From Acidobacteria bacterium Ga0074141 (GTDB lineage: Bacteria; Acidobacteriota; Blastocatellia; Pyrinomonadales; Pyrinomonadaceae), in contig LNDP01000015.1 in the NCBI GenBank assembly GCA_001464665.1, positions 496,001-560,000 on the forward strand: a stretch of 64,000 nucleotides of DNA, given 5' to 3'. This document shows, piece by piece, positions 43,684 through 53,399 of the stretch. The notes below the pieces were generated by a model that searched no databases, was not told where the DNA came from, and was given only the letters and a program-made list of their open reading frames with translations. Each line of letters starts with the position of its first letter. Within the stretch, counting starts at the first letter, position 1. The translations under genes and the position numbers were made by a program.

Positions 43684-44391
43684 CTAGTTGCCGGTAAAGC
43701 CGCCGTATGTGCCGGAACGTCGTGAGTCTTTCCACTTGTTGGTCGTTGTCAGGCTGCGGTCATATTCCCAAAGCCTGACCGAACCTGACGAACCAATCAC
43801 AGTGATCGAACGTGCGATGTCAGCATTGGCCTGTTCTGTCGCATTAGGCGACCAAATGTGGACGGTTCCACCGGTCACGACCGCTCCGTTACCCGTGGCG
43901 GTATTTCCACCGTTCGTCACAGTTCCGTTTGCCATAAACCTATATGTCGCGACCGAGTCACCAACGCTGGTCGGATAGTTGCTCGGAAGGAAAACCGCAT
44001 CCGGAACCGGAAGCGGTTCGGGGGGATTAACGTCAATGTTCCCGGGCTTAACCCCAACAGAGACAACCGAGTCTTCAAGTAGGTTCATCTCTCTGATCAC
44101 TGCGTCGTCATCTACGGTCGCGGGAGTGTTTTCGTCGATCAAACGAACTGTCTTCCGAGTCCGATTGATCTCAATTCGATGTGTCTCCCGTTGGGTTAGG
44201 GATTTCTGTCTCGCCTCTTGAAAAATGTCGGTTATCAACAGAGCCTGCTCGTCCGGTTTGTACAGGGTCTGATGTGCCGTAAGATAAAAGAGCGAGACGC
44301 TGGAGAGCACAAGAATGATGGCAAGAACCATCAGGAGTTCCATCATCGAGAATCCGCTTTCGCTCGATATTTTTGAATGTTTATATTCCAT
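43684..44391 (-). CDS. Type IV pilus pseudopilin, FimT/GspH-like
   Basis: 235 residues, first gene of the minor-pilin operon. ESGFSMMELLMVLAIILVLSSVSL gives a standard prepilin signal with G-F and E+5. The later sequence holds a Gly/Thr/Asn-rich globular domain (TVTNGGNTATGNGAVVTGG). It starts at ATG 44391, with the promoter at 44490-44518 and a palindrome at 44465-44483 upstream. Expected role: initiator minor pilin. Confidence 0.8.
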   Translation of the reverse strand: MEYKHSKISSESGFSMMELLMVLAIILVLSSVSLFYLTAHQTLYKPDEQALLITDIFQEARQKSLTQRETHRIEINRTRKTVRLIDENTPATVDDDAVIREMNLLEDSVVSVGVKPGNIDVNPPEPLPVPDAVFLPSNYPTSVGDSVATYRFMANGTVTNGGNTATGNGAVVTGGTVHIWSPNATEQANADIARSITVIGSSGSVRLWEYDRSLTTTNKWKDSRRSGTYGGFTGN

Positions 44392-44464
44392 AAGGCTCCG
44401 GAACCGGAAAAGAGTGGCTTGTTTTCGTAAGTGAACGAGGTTAATGCCTAGTAGTAGGAAAGGC

Positions 44465-44518
44465 GGAATGTGAGAAACATTCCAACGTTATTTTACACAG
44501 CACAACATTGTTATGCAA
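44465..44518 (-). promoter_or_regulatory. Promoter and palindrome of the minor-pilin operon
   Basis: On the minus strand TTGCAT (44518-44513) and TAAAAT (44495-44490) are 17 bases apart. The predicted transcript starts near 44483, at the edge of the palindrome GGAATGT-gagaa-ACATTCC (44465-44483). The palindrome could be an operator or a 5' hairpin. Confidence 0.55.
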
Positions 44519-44599
44519 TCTCTTTTTTATGATTTCGTCCCGAACGCGACACTGTTATTACCTCCGAACCCGGATGTAGCCTAGTTCGTAGATGTTTCA

Positions 44600-45502
44600 A
44601 TGCCTGAATTGGTCAAGAAAAAGGGGATAGAGTCAGTCATTCAAGGAATCCTTACACGTTCTGGTAGCGTGATTGATAAGCTGACCGGGCGAGGATGGCG
44701 GCCTTCGAGTTCGCTTGCGACGAGCGAGCTTGCTGATAAATTGCGGCTATTGTTCGATGAACATGCCACGACGGGCACGGGCGGCCGAAGGGTTGTGCCC
44801 CATTTTATTGAGCTTAGAATGCAGTGGGACAAGTTCTCGACCGATGCCGAAGAGTCGATCAAGAAGCTGACAGATGAGCTAACTGTGGCGGCGATAGATC
44901 ATATCAACGACCGGCATTACTACACTGCGGCACCGCTTTCGGTACAGGTCCGGCCGGACTATTTCACATCGGGCGTGCGTCTTGTCGTGAGCTTTGAGAA
45001 ATTTGACCCCGAGGAAGGCGAACGGGCGGCGACCATCGTAGGTGAAGAGCAGGTAGTTGCGGTCAACGGCAATACGGACGCGCTCGAGACGCCTTCGCAG
45101 ACAGCGACACTTGTAATGACCATTTCGATCGACGGTTCGACCTCGACCAAACGCGCGGCCATCTCATCCGGGAGCCGCCTTTCGATCGGACGCACCGGTG
45201 AGAACGATATCGCCCTTGGCCACACGAGCGTCTCAAAGTTTCATGCCGCACTTGTGTGCGACGCGGAGATGAACCTCTCGATAGCCGATACGGGCTCGAC
45301 GAACGGAACTTTCGTTAACGGCACGCGTATTTCTTATGGCAAGGCAACAGCGGTAAAACCGGGCGACGAGCTTGGATTTGGTTCAGTAAAAGCCACCATT
45401 TCGCTACTTGATAAGCCCGTTGAAAGTAAGCCTTTAGCCAGCGAAGCACCGGCCGTTACCGAGGCATTCAGTTTAGAAACAGGCGTTGAGCAGAAAACCT
45501 AA
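44600..45502 (+). CDS. DUF3662-FHA protein, second copy (FhaA/FhaB-like)
   Basis: 300 residues. N-terminal DUF3662-like region 1-130 (LVKKKGIESVIQGILTRSGS, PHFIELRMQWDKFSTDAE), a linker, then an FHA domain at 185-270 with all hallmarks: SRLSIGRTGENDIALGHTSVSKFHA and TGSTNGTFVNGTRI. It is expected to bind phosphothreonine on kinase or partner proteins. It opens the operon FHA, PBP, RodA, PP2C. Its 5' flank (44392-44599) is shared with the divergent pilin operon. Confidence 0.9.
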   Translation: MPELVKKKGIESVIQGILTRSGSVIDKLTGRGWRPSSSLATSELADKLRLLFDEHATTGTGGRRVVPHFIELRMQWDKFSTDAEESIKKLTDELTVAAIDHINDRHYYTAAPLSVQVRPDYFTSGVRLVVSFEKFDPEEGERAATIVGEEQVVAVNGNTDALETPSQTATLVMTISIDGSTSTKRAAISSGSRLSIGRTGENDIALGHTSVSKFHAALVCDAEMNLSIADTGSTNGTFVNGTRISYGKATAVKPGDELGFGSVKATISLLDKPVESKPLASEAPAVTEAFSLETGVEQKT

Positions 45503-45523
45503 AGAACCGGAATTAGCCCTAAG

Positions 45524-47446
45524 ATGTTTTTACTATTCTTACTTCAATTCGACCTCGGTTCTCTCTCGTGGGAGTCGCTCTTCGGCTCGCAGGTCCTCGA
45601 GCGGACACCGGCCGGGCTGACCCTGATCTACATCATCGGCGTTGGCGTTCTCATCGGCTTTCTTGTTCTTACGTTCATCGATCATTTTCGCCGCCGCGAG
45701 TTGCCTTTTGAGATCGGCTTGCCGCGTGAGGTCGTCCGCAGGTTAACGACGACCCTGGCGAACCGAAGCATAATTATCTGGCAGGTGGTGTTCTTTTCTC
45801 TTGCATTCGGTGTTTTCGGGTTTCAGGCCTACTGGACCTATTTTGCGGGCGATGCGAACGAGCAATACCAGGCACTAGCTTACAAAGACCTTCGCAATCG
45901 TCGAACTTCTGCCGCAAATCTCCGCGGGTGGATGTTCGACCGCACCGGCGAGCTCTCGAACGCACTCGCCTATTACAAGACCGGCCCGAATGGCGAGATC
46001 AGGCGGGCGTTCTCGCTCGAACGCGAGATGGCCCATCTGCTCGGCACCGAACGCGGCACTCCGGGTCTTGAACGTACCATCTATCAGCGGACGATCGACC
46101 CGATGCCGGAAACTTTCGAGGTTTTCACCAAGATCAAGTTCAAAGAGGACGAGAATAAAGATGTTCGGCTGACCATCGACCGAGAGCTGCAGGAGTTCAT
46201 CGCCCGCCAGTTGGACGGCCGCAACGGAGCGATCGTCGTGCTCAACCCGCAGAATGGCGACATCCTCGCGATGTATTCCAACCCGTCGTACAGCCTCGCG
46301 GAGACGCAGGACCTTGAGACATATCTGAAGCTAGAAGGTGATAAGCGGAACAAACCGCTGCTCAACCGAGCAACCCGAGAGTTTTACGTGCCGGGCTCGA
46401 CCTTTAAGCTGTTTACCGTGATCTCGGCCTTTCGTGCCGGCAAGCAGAATGCGGTTTTTCCGAGCTTTGCCGATGGCTTTCGGCCGACACGCGGATCGCT
46501 TCCGATCGTCGATTCGAGCCAGAAGCGTGACGGAATGAACGTCAGCGGTGCATGTGCCGGCGGCTGCCAGGAAAAGGACATAATCAACGCGTTCAAGGTC
46601 TCAAGCAATCAGTATTTCGCCCAGCTTGCGATCTCGCTCGGCCGCGAACGGATCGCCGAAACGGCCCGTGCGGTCGGCATCGAACCTGTAGATACGCCGC
46701 AACAAGCTCTGGTCGCTAAGTTTTTCCCGACCGTTTTCAATACAAGTAATGCCGCGATCGCCAACGCCATCGCTCCGATCCGTTCGACAATTGTTACCGG
46801 GAAAGACGCATCCGCCTTCGATATCGGCCTCGAAGGCATCGGTCAAGGCTACGCGGGCCAGATGACGCCGCTCCAAATGGCAATGATCGCGGCGGTCGCC
46901 GGAAACATGGAAGGCAAGCTGATGAAGCCGCGGATCGAGTATGACCGCGAGCCGGAAATGTACTCGCAGGTCGTCTCGCCGCAGCAGGCAGCGGCACTTC
47001 GTCAGATAATGGCGACCGTGACCGAAGAGCCGGGCGGAACAGGAACGGTCATTTCGTCAAAGCTCTCGGGCACCGGTATCAGGACCGGCGGAAAGACCGG
47101 CACGGCAGAAAAAGAAACGCCGCTTTACGACGAAAAGACCGGAAAACTACGCACAATAAATAAGCAGCGGCGGAACGCGGCCGGCGAGCTTGAGGAGTAC
47201 GAAGTGCCGGTCACATATACACGCTCGGATAGCTGGTTCATAAGCATCGCACCGCTCGAACGGCCGACGCTTGCGATCGCAGTTGTGGTTGAAGGTGGCG
47301 GATACGGCTCGCGGACCGCGGCTCCGATCGCGGCAAACGTGATATTGAAGGCTCGCGACCGCGGGCTACTAGGCGACCAATACAAGCCAAAGGCCCCGCC
47401 AAAACCTCCGGCGAAGCCCACCACAACCCGAAGGAGGCAGCGATGA
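45524..47446 (+). CDS. Class B penicillin-binding protein (PbpA-like transpeptidase)
   Basis: 640 residues. Catalytic motifs are S292-x-x-K295 (PGSTFKL), S360-x-N362 (VSSNQYF) and K524-T-G (GGKTGTAE). The N-terminus has two hydrophobic segments (about 30-52 and 84-106) rather than one anchor, followed by the short pedestal region (RGWMFDRTGELSNAL). The C-terminal tail is rich in Pro/Lys/Thr. It forms DD-crosslinks in peptidoglycan with the SEDS partner encoded next (4-base overlap). Confidence 0.93.
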   Translation: MFLLFLLQFDLGSLSWESLFGSQVLERTPAGLTLIYIIGVGVLIGFLVLTFIDHFRRRELPFEIGLPREVVRRLTTTLANRSIIIWQVVFFSLAFGVFGFQAYWTYFAGDANEQYQALAYKDLRNRRTSAANLRGWMFDRTGELSNALAYYKTGPNGEIRRAFSLEREMAHLLGTERGTPGLERTIYQRTIDPMPETFEVFTKIKFKEDENKDVRLTIDRELQEFIARQLDGRNGAIVVLNPQNGDILAMYSNPSYSLAETQDLETYLKLEGDKRNKPLLNRATREFYVPGSTFKLFTVISAFRAGKQNAVFPSFADGFRPTRGSLPIVDSSQKRDGMNVSGACAGGCQEKDIINAFKVSSNQYFAQLAISLGRERIAETARAVGIEPVDTPQQALVAKFFPTVFNTSNAAIANAIAPIRSTIVTGKDASAFDIGLEGIGQGYAGQMTPLQMAMIAAVAGNMEGKLMKPRIEYDREPEMYSQVVSPQQAAALRQIMATVTEEPGGTGTVISSKLSGTGIRTGGKTGTAEKETPLYDEKTGKLRTINKQRRNAAGELEEYEVPVTYTRSDSWFISIAPLERPTLAIAVVVEGGGYGSRTAAPIAANVILKARDRGLLGDQYKPKAPPKPPAKPTTTRRRQR

Positions 47447-49116
47447 AAAACAGGACTTCGTCACACGTTTTCATACTGCTGCTGATCGCAGCGGTAACGG
47501 CCATCTCGCATTACTCGATCTACTACGGCGGCCTGATCCGCGGCTATGAGACGTCGTTTTATTCGGGCGTTAGGAACATTGGCCTCTTGCTGATCCTGGC
47601 ACTCTTGCCAATTGTGCTGAAGCACGCCTTGAAATTCAGCGGAAACTGGACCATTTACACGTCTGCGGTCCTGCTTTTCTCGATCGGCCTTACCGTCCAG
47701 TACCGGCTCTTCAGCGACCCTGAATACATCTCGCGGCAGGACCGTGCCGCGGCCCGCGAGGCGAAGATCCGTACTCTGCAAATGCACTATATTCAGGAGA
47801 ATTACAGTGCAGAAAAGAAGCAGCAAATGGGGCTTCCGGCGACGCCGCCATCGCCGGTGGATCTATCGACCCTAACGCCGCGGCCATCTGAGGAGACCTT
47901 GCCGGCGGTGCTCCTTTCGGGCAAGACGATAAACCCACTGCTCGGTATCTTTGGCCTGATCGCGGCGTTAATGCTGCTTAGGCGTGAGAAGGTGCTTGAG
48001 TTTCTGCAGAACAACGGATTTTTGATAGTGCTCCTGACGCTCGGGCCGCTGATAGTTGCGGCTCTAACCTCGAATGCGGGTAAATCCATCGGCAACATGA
48101 CGCCCTGGGAACCGGCGAAAATACCTTTCTTGATCGGGTTCGCGGCAATCCTTGCCGTGCTTTACAAGAATTTGGCCCGTACTTATTGGGGCCTGCCGCG
48201 GGCAAAGGACGTTGTTCCGCTTGTCTTTATGGCGGCACTTCCCTTTGTTCCGTTCTTTTTGCTGAAGGATTTTGGGCAGATGATGGTCTTTTCGGCCGTC
48301 TATGCGACGCTTTACCTGATCGCCGTTCGGCGGTTTACGCAGCGATCGGTCTTTGTCGGCACGGTGCTTCTTGTGGTTAGTATCCTGGTCGTAGGAGCGT
48401 TGCCGCTCTCGACCCAGGAGCGGATTCCGCTCCTTCCGACGGTCGCGGCTCCAGTAAAATCAGTGTTGCCAGACCGCATACAACAGCGGTTCCATCTCTG
48501 GCTGGACGGCTTTAACCCGCCGACGCCAGAAACCTCATGGTGGAAATCGGACTACGACAACTATTACAAACGGCTGGTCGAACGCGACCCGAGCTTACCG
48601 CAGCTGCTTGAGCAGGATCCAAATCTGCAACGGTCGATAAACGTCGACGCTTGGTTCGACGTCCTGGCCTTTCAACCGGCTCAGGCCACTTTCGGGCTCG
48701 CATCGGGTGGCACGACCGGCCGGGGCCTGGGACTCGGATACCCCGAATTGATACCGGTCGCGGACTCCGATTATATCTTTGCCGCGCTTGCCGAAGAACT
48801 TGGACTTTTTGGGGGTTTGTTGTTAACCTTGGCGTTACTTGTTCTGGTCAGCGCCGGGGTCAGAACTGCTTTAGATTCAAGAGATATGTTCAGCAAGCTG
48901 TGTTGCATCGGCCTCACGGCTTTCATCGGATTCCAGGCCCTCGTCAATATCGGCGGCATCACGCGGGCACTGCCGATGACGGGCATCACGCTGCCGTTCG
49001 TCAGCCACGGCGGTTTCTCGCTGATCACCAGCTTTGTGATGCTCGGAATGCTGATGGCCTTTTCGCACCGAAACGCACTGGACCGAGGGCCCGAGGAAAT
49101 TAAACTATTGCCTTAG
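47443..49116 (+). CDS. SEDS peptidoglycan glycosyltransferase (RodA/FtsW family)
   Basis: 557 residues with about ten or more helices. RALPMTGITLPFVSHGGFSLITSFVMLG is the conserved end of SEDS proteins, and NMTPWEPAKIPFLIGF is the earlier PxE/K region. It polymerises lipid II into glycan strands with the class B PBP. An extra loop of about 75 residues (near 90-165, with Gln-rich and Pro-rich parts) is inserted before helix four, making the protein longer than typical RodA (about 370-450). It overlaps the PBP stop by 4 bases (ATGA). Confidence 0.9.
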   Translation: MKNRTSSHVFILLLIAAVTAISHYSIYYGGLIRGYETSFYSGVRNIGLLLILALLPIVLKHALKFSGNWTIYTSAVLLFSIGLTVQYRLFSDPEYISRQDRAAAREAKIRTLQMHYIQENYSAEKKQQMGLPATPPSPVDLSTLTPRPSEETLPAVLLSGKTINPLLGIFGLIAALMLLRREKVLEFLQNNGFLIVLLTLGPLIVAALTSNAGKSIGNMTPWEPAKIPFLIGFAAILAVLYKNLARTYWGLPRAKDVVPLVFMAALPFVPFFLLKDFGQMMVFSAVYATLYLIAVRRFTQRSVFVGTVLLVVSILVVGALPLSTQERIPLLPTVAAPVKSVLPDRIQQRFHLWLDGFNPPTPETSWWKSDYDNYYKRLVERDPSLPQLLEQDPNLQRSINVDAWFDVLAFQPAQATFGLASGGTTGRGLGLGYPELIPVADSDYIFAALAEELGLFGGLLLTLALLVLVSAGVRTALDSRDMFSKLCCIGLTAFIGFQALVNIGGITRALPMTGITLPFVSHGGFSLITSFVMLGMLMAFSHRNALDRGPEEIKLLP

Positions 49117-49183
49117 AGTTGCGGCTCTAACTTATTGCACGATAACCGCTTCAGGTTATGGCATTTGCCCCCGAATAAAGAAT

Positions 49184-50863
49184 ATGGACAATAATTTTGC
49201 GGTGATCTCAGCAACGGTGAGTGATCGGGGATTGAGCGAAAAGCGGCCCGAGAACGAAGATTCGTTCGTCGCGATGGACGCAGCCGGGCTTTATGCGGTC
49301 GCGGACGGCGTGGGCGGTGCTCAGGCAGGCGATGTTGCTTCGCAAATGGCGGTCGAGATCCTCGGTGAGGCGTTTACGCATTACGGCGATTCTGTCGACC
49401 CGGAAGACATCATGCAGGTCGCTCTCGAACGTGCGAATGAGGCGATCTACCGGATGTCGACCGAGCTTCCGCAACTTTCGACAATGGCGACGACCATCGC
49501 CGCGGTCCATATCTCCGGAAACATCGTGACCATCGCCCACGTCGGCGATTCACGTGTCTATCGGGTTGACCCCGACGGCGTTCTCCATCGGGAAACGAAC
49601 GATCACTCGCTCGTGGAAGAGGAAGTTCGAGCAGGCCGGATGACGCCCGAGCAGGCCGCAAATCATCCCAGCAAAAACGTGATCAGCCGCGCACTAGGGG
49701 CGGAAGCTACTGTAGCCGTTGAACTTAAGACCATAATGGTCGACCCGGGCACCAGCTTTCTCGTGTGTTCGGACGGTATAACACGGCATCTGGAGGACCC
49801 CGAGCTTGAGCATCTGATGACGACCGGAATGGCTCCGGATATGCTTGTCACGCAGATGAAGGACATCTGCTACGACCGCGGCGCTGAGGATAACCTGACC
49901 GCGATCGTCGTAAAGATACTGCCGACCGTCCTTGAGAACCGCGAGGACGGCGTTGCAGCCGCACCGGTTACAGGCCCGATCGAATTCCCTGCCACACAGG
50001 ATCTTGCGGAGGAAGAAACGATCGCCTCGGCCCGTTCGCCTTTTGACGCTCCGGTGGCCGATGAAGCCGCCGACGAAAACAATGCGCTCGACGATCTGCG
50101 TCGTGAGATTTCGGATGACGATGATGCCGAAACGCCAGCAAACGATGATGAATTTCTCGGCGGGCTCGATGACAACGGCCAGATCATCGAGACGCCAAAG
50201 AAAGACTACGCCTCTTCCGGTTTCGTAGTTCAGGCCGATGAGCCGAGGCCACAACCGCCCAAAGAGGATTTCAAGATGTTCGGCGCCAACGGCGATGCCG
50301 AGGTAGAAACTACACGCTCAGGCGGCGGATTCCTTTCTAAATTGCTCTCCGCCGTTGTTTGGCTTGTGCTCGGCGGGATAATCGGCGTCGCGGGTTACTA
50401 TTACTGGCACCTCAACAATCCGATAGTACAGCAATCCCCGCCGCAGCTCATTGAGCGATCGTCGGATGTGCAGGTATCTTCGCTCGAAGAGTCTCGTAGG
50501 CTGGTCGATGCCGACCCGAAGGGCTATCTGGAGAAAAATTCCGCCACGCCGCAGGACGCTGTGGACCATTATCTTTTGGGCCGGGCGTTGCTGCTGGATG
50601 GAAAATATTTTGAATCACAGCGGCAACTTCGAATGGCGAAGGAAAAGCTCGGAGAGGCCGACCAGAAGGACCGAGCGACGATCGCTGCTGAGATCGCACT
50701 CGCAAATGCGATAATCTCAAGCGGACCTGCGACCGAGGCTTTCAAGCGGGAGCTAGAAACAGCCCCGCCGGTAAATTCGAATGCTAACGCCAATGCCTCT
50801 TTGATCCCGACAGGCAATACGGCCGCGAACACCGCCCCGGCGAACGCTAACGCTCAACCCTGA
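49184..50863 (+). CDS. PP2C-type Ser/Thr phosphatase with membrane anchor (PstP-like)
   Basis: 559 residues. The PPM domain (1-245) shows RPENEDSF (25-31), VADGVGG (39-45) and DNLTAIVVK with the metal-binding aspartates. An acidic linker (280-350) and one membrane helix near 385-405 (VVWLVLGGIIGVAGYYYWHL) follow, then an outer segment with TPR-like helices (LLGRALLLDGKYFESQRQLRMAKEKL) and an Asn/Ala-rich tail. It should reverse the kinase's phosphorylation of FHA and cell-wall proteins. Its 3' end overlaps the converging methylase gene by 10 bases. Confidence 0.92.
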   Translation: MDNNFAVISATVSDRGLSEKRPENEDSFVAMDAAGLYAVADGVGGAQAGDVASQMAVEILGEAFTHYGDSVDPEDIMQVALERANEAIYRMSTELPQLSTMATTIAAVHISGNIVTIAHVGDSRVYRVDPDGVLHRETNDHSLVEEEVRAGRMTPEQAANHPSKNVISRALGAEATVAVELKTIMVDPGTSFLVCSDGITRHLEDPELEHLMTTGMAPDMLVTQMKDICYDRGAEDNLTAIVVKILPTVLENREDGVAAAPVTGPIEFPATQDLAEEETIASARSPFDAPVADEAADENNALDDLRREISDDDDAETPANDDEFLGGLDDNGQIIETPKKDYASSGFVVQADEPRPQPPKEDFKMFGANGDAEVETTRSGGGFLSKLLSAVVWLVLGGIIGVAGYYYWHLNNPIVQQSPPQLIERSSDVQVSSLEESRRLVDADPKGYLEKNSATPQDAVDHYLLGRALLLDGKYFESQRQLRMAKEKLGEADQKDRATIAAEIALANAIISSGPATEAFKRELETAPPVNSNANANASLIPTGNTAANTAPANANAQP

Positions 50864-51657
50864 ACCTGCCTGCGGGCTTCGAACAGGATAATGCCGGCCG
50901 AGACCGCCAGATTGAGGCTCTCGACCGGCTTTTCCATTTCGATAGCAATACGTTCGTCGAGCTGGGCCTCGATCTCCGGCGAGATCCCGTCCGCTTCCGA
51001 ACCAAAAACGAGCAGCCGCGGCCGCGTCCAATCAACCGCAGTATGAGCGACCGCTCCGTCCATCGCGGTGCCTGAAAGAACCCACCCCGCCTCTTTGGCT
51101 CGAGCCACGACCGATCCTTCTTCTGCCTTCTCGATTATCCGCAGCCGAAATGCCGAGCCCATCGATGCCCTCAGTGCCTTTGGCGAAAATGCGTCCGTCG
51201 AGCCTGCGGTTGTTATAACTATTCGCACCCCGGCAGCGTCGGCCGTGCGAAGAATCGCACCGAGATTTGCGGGATTATTCGCACGACTCAGCATCAGAAC
51301 GAGCGGCAAGCCACCCGATTTGGCCGGGCCAAACACCTCTTTAACCTCCGCCACCGGCCTCGCAGCGATCAGGATCACGCCCTGCGGAGATTCGGTATCA
51401 GCGATCTGGGCAAACAGCTTGTTCGGAAGCTCGTAGACCGGGACGCGGGAACGATTGAGAGCCGTTCGAATCGCTCCATCATCCTCGCGAGCGAGAAATT
51501 CGTTCGACACAAATCCGTGGCTGATCACAAGGCCGGAACCGAGCGCTTCGAGCGCAAGCCGCTTCCCTTCGATGAAGATCTCGCCCGGCTCTTTGCCGCT
51601 CCTAACGCGCAATGCGTGCTTGATCTTTTCGTTGTCGCGGCTGGTTATTCTCTCCAT
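50854..51657 (-). CDS. TrmH-family (SpoU) RNA 2'-O-methyltransferase
   Basis: 267 residues. The N-terminal substrate-binding domain ([15 protein letters not shown]) precedes the trefoil-knot SPOUT domain: [26 protein letters not shown] (motif 1), [14 protein letters not shown] (motif 2) and [19 protein letters not shown] (motif 3). It methylates the ribose of an rRNA or tRNA nucleotide with SAM. The RlmB/TrmH target cannot be told apart by eye. It converges on the phosphatase gene. Confidence 0.9.
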   Translation of the reverse strand: MERITSRDNEKIKHALRVRSGKEPGEIFIEGKRLALEALGSGLVISHGFVSNEFLAREDDGAIRTALNRSRVPVYELPNKLFAQIADTESPQGVILIAARPVAEVKEVFGPAKSGGLPLVLMLSRANNPANLGAILRTADAAGVRIVITTAGSTDAFSPKALRASMGSAFRLRIIEKAEEGSVVARAKEAGWVLSGTAMDGAVAHTAVDWTRPRLLVFGSEADGISPEIEAQLDERIAIEMEKPVESLNLAVSAGIILFEARRQVQG

Positions 51658-51732
51658 ATCGGCGGACGAGTGTTAGTTTGCGAACGTTTATACGCTAGAA
51701 TCGGAATATTACGGATAAATACTGCAAACGCT
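51658..51732. other. Divergent promoter region
   Basis: 75 bases between two divergent genes. Contains TTAGTT (51673-51678) and TAGAAT (51696-51701) at 17 bases, a possible promoter for the carboxylase gene. No repeat noted. Confidence 0.35.
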
Positions 51733-53295
51733 ATGAAACCAGAAACCCAGGCGATTAACAAACTTGACGAACTGCGCGAACGTAACGAGTGTGCCGAACT
51801 CGGCGGCGGCGAGGCCCGGCTTGAGAAACAGCGGGCCGCGGGAAAAATGACCGCCCGCGAGCGGATCGAGTTTTTGCTTGATGAAGGCACTTTTGAAGAG
51901 TTTGACAAGTTCGTCGTCCATCGCTCGACCGACTTTGGGCTGGATAAGCAGCGGTTCCCAGGCGACGGCGTCTTGACCGGGCACGGAAAGATCGACGGGC
52001 GGCATGTCTTCGTTTTTGCTCAGGACTTCACCGTCTTTGGCGGTTCTCTCTCGGAAACGCACGCTCAGAAGATCTGCAAGATAATGGACCTTGCCATGAA
52101 GACCGGAGCTCCGGTAATTGGGCTGAACGACAGCGGCGGTGCCCGAATTCAAGAGGGCGTCGTTTCGCTCGGCGGTTATGCCGACATCTTTTTGCGGAAC
52201 ACGTTGGCGAGCGGTGTGGTGCCGCAGATCAGCTGCATTCTTGGCCCTTGTGCCGGCGGGGCGGTCTATTCGCCGGCGATCACGGACTTTAACGTGATGG
52301 TCAAGGATACGTCCTATATGTTCATCACCGGGCCGGATGTGATCAGGACCGTGACGCACGAAGAGGTGACAAAGGACGAGCTTGGCGGTGCTCTGACGCA
52401 CAATACGAAATCCGGCGTCGCCCATTTTGCCGCCGATTCGGACGAACACGCTCTCAGGATCACACGCGAGCTGATCTCGTTCATACCGTCAAACAACATG
52501 GAGGATCCGCCATTTGTGGCCTCCGCCGACCCCGCAACGCGGATCGACAAGGAACTGAACACGCTCGTCCCCGAGAACGCGAATATGCCCTACGACATTC
52601 GCGACATCATCACGCGGGTGGTTGACGACGGCTATTTCTTTGAGGTGCAGGAGCTTTTTGCCCAAAATATCGTTATCGGATTTGCCAGGCTCGGCGGGCA
52701 TTCGGTCGGGATCGTGGCAAATCAGCCGGCCTTTCTTGCGGGCGTTTTGGATATCGATGCCTCAGTAAAGGCGGCACGGTTCGTTCGCTTTTGCGATTGC
52801 TTCAACATTCCATTGATAACCTTTGAGGACGTGCCGGGCTTTCTTCCGGGCGTTGATCAGGAACACCACGGCATTATCCGCCACGGGGCGAAGCTGCTCT
52901 ATGCATTTGCCGAAGCGACCGTACCGAAGATCACAGTGATCACCCGGAAGGCCTACGGCGGTGCGTACTGCGTTATGGCCTCAAAGCATATTCGCACAGA
53001 CGTTAATTTTGCGTATCCGACGGCCGAGATCGCCGTTATGGGAGCGGAAGGTGCGGTCGGAATACTGTATAGAAAGGAGCTGGCAGAAGCTGAAAACGCC
53101 GAGGCCGCAAGGCAGGAAAAGATCGCCGAGTTTCAAAATAAGCTCGCGAATCCATATGTGGCTGCCGAAAAGGGGTTTGTCGACGAGGTGATCGAGCCGG
53201 CATTTACGCGGCCCAAGCTGATAAGGGCACTGGAGATGACCCGGAACAAGCGCGACACCAATCCGCCGAAGAAACATGGCAATATTCCGCTTTAA
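51733..53295 (+). CDS. Acyl-CoA carboxylase beta subunit (PccB-like)
   Basis: 520 residues from ATG 51733; the longer frame would run into the divergent methylase gene. Two carboxyltransferase halves: N-terminal ([35 protein letters not shown]) and C-terminal ([34 protein letters not shown]). CoA and biotin sites fit propionyl-CoA carboxylase or methylmalonyl-CoA decarboxylase beta. The biotin carboxylase alpha subunit is not in the window. Related to propionate metabolism or odd-chain lipids. A hairpin CTGTCG-gatta-CGACAG follows the gene (53308-53324). Confidence 0.9.
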   Translation: MKPETQAINKLDELRERNECAELGGGEARLEKQRAAGKMTARERIEFLLDEGTFEEFDKFVVHRSTDFGLDKQRFPGDGVLTGHGKIDGRHVFVFAQDFTVFGGSLSETHAQKICKIMDLAMKTGAPVIGLNDSGGARIQEGVVSLGGYADIFLRNTLASGVVPQISCILGPCAGGAVYSPAITDFNVMVKDTSYMFITGPDVIRTVTHEEVTKDELGGALTHNTKSGVAHFAADSDEHALRITRELISFIPSNNMEDPPFVASADPATRIDKELNTLVPENANMPYDIRDIITRVVDDGYFFEVQELFAQNIVIGFARLGGHSVGIVANQPAFLAGVLDIDASVKAARFVRFCDCFNIPLITFEDVPGFLPGVDQEHHGIIRHGAKLLYAFAEATVPKITVITRKAYGGAYCVMASKHIRTDVNFAYPTAEIAVMGAEGAVGILYRKELAEAENAEAARQEKIAEFQNKLANPYVAAEKGFVDEVIEPAFTRPKLIRALEMTRNKRDTNPPKKHGNIPL

Positions 53296-53399
53296 GCGTT
53301 GCATTAGCTGTCGGATTACGACAGTTAACATTGACTCTACTATTTAGCGGCAACTTATTGTACCTAAACACTTTGAGTATTTATTAAACAATCACCTTA

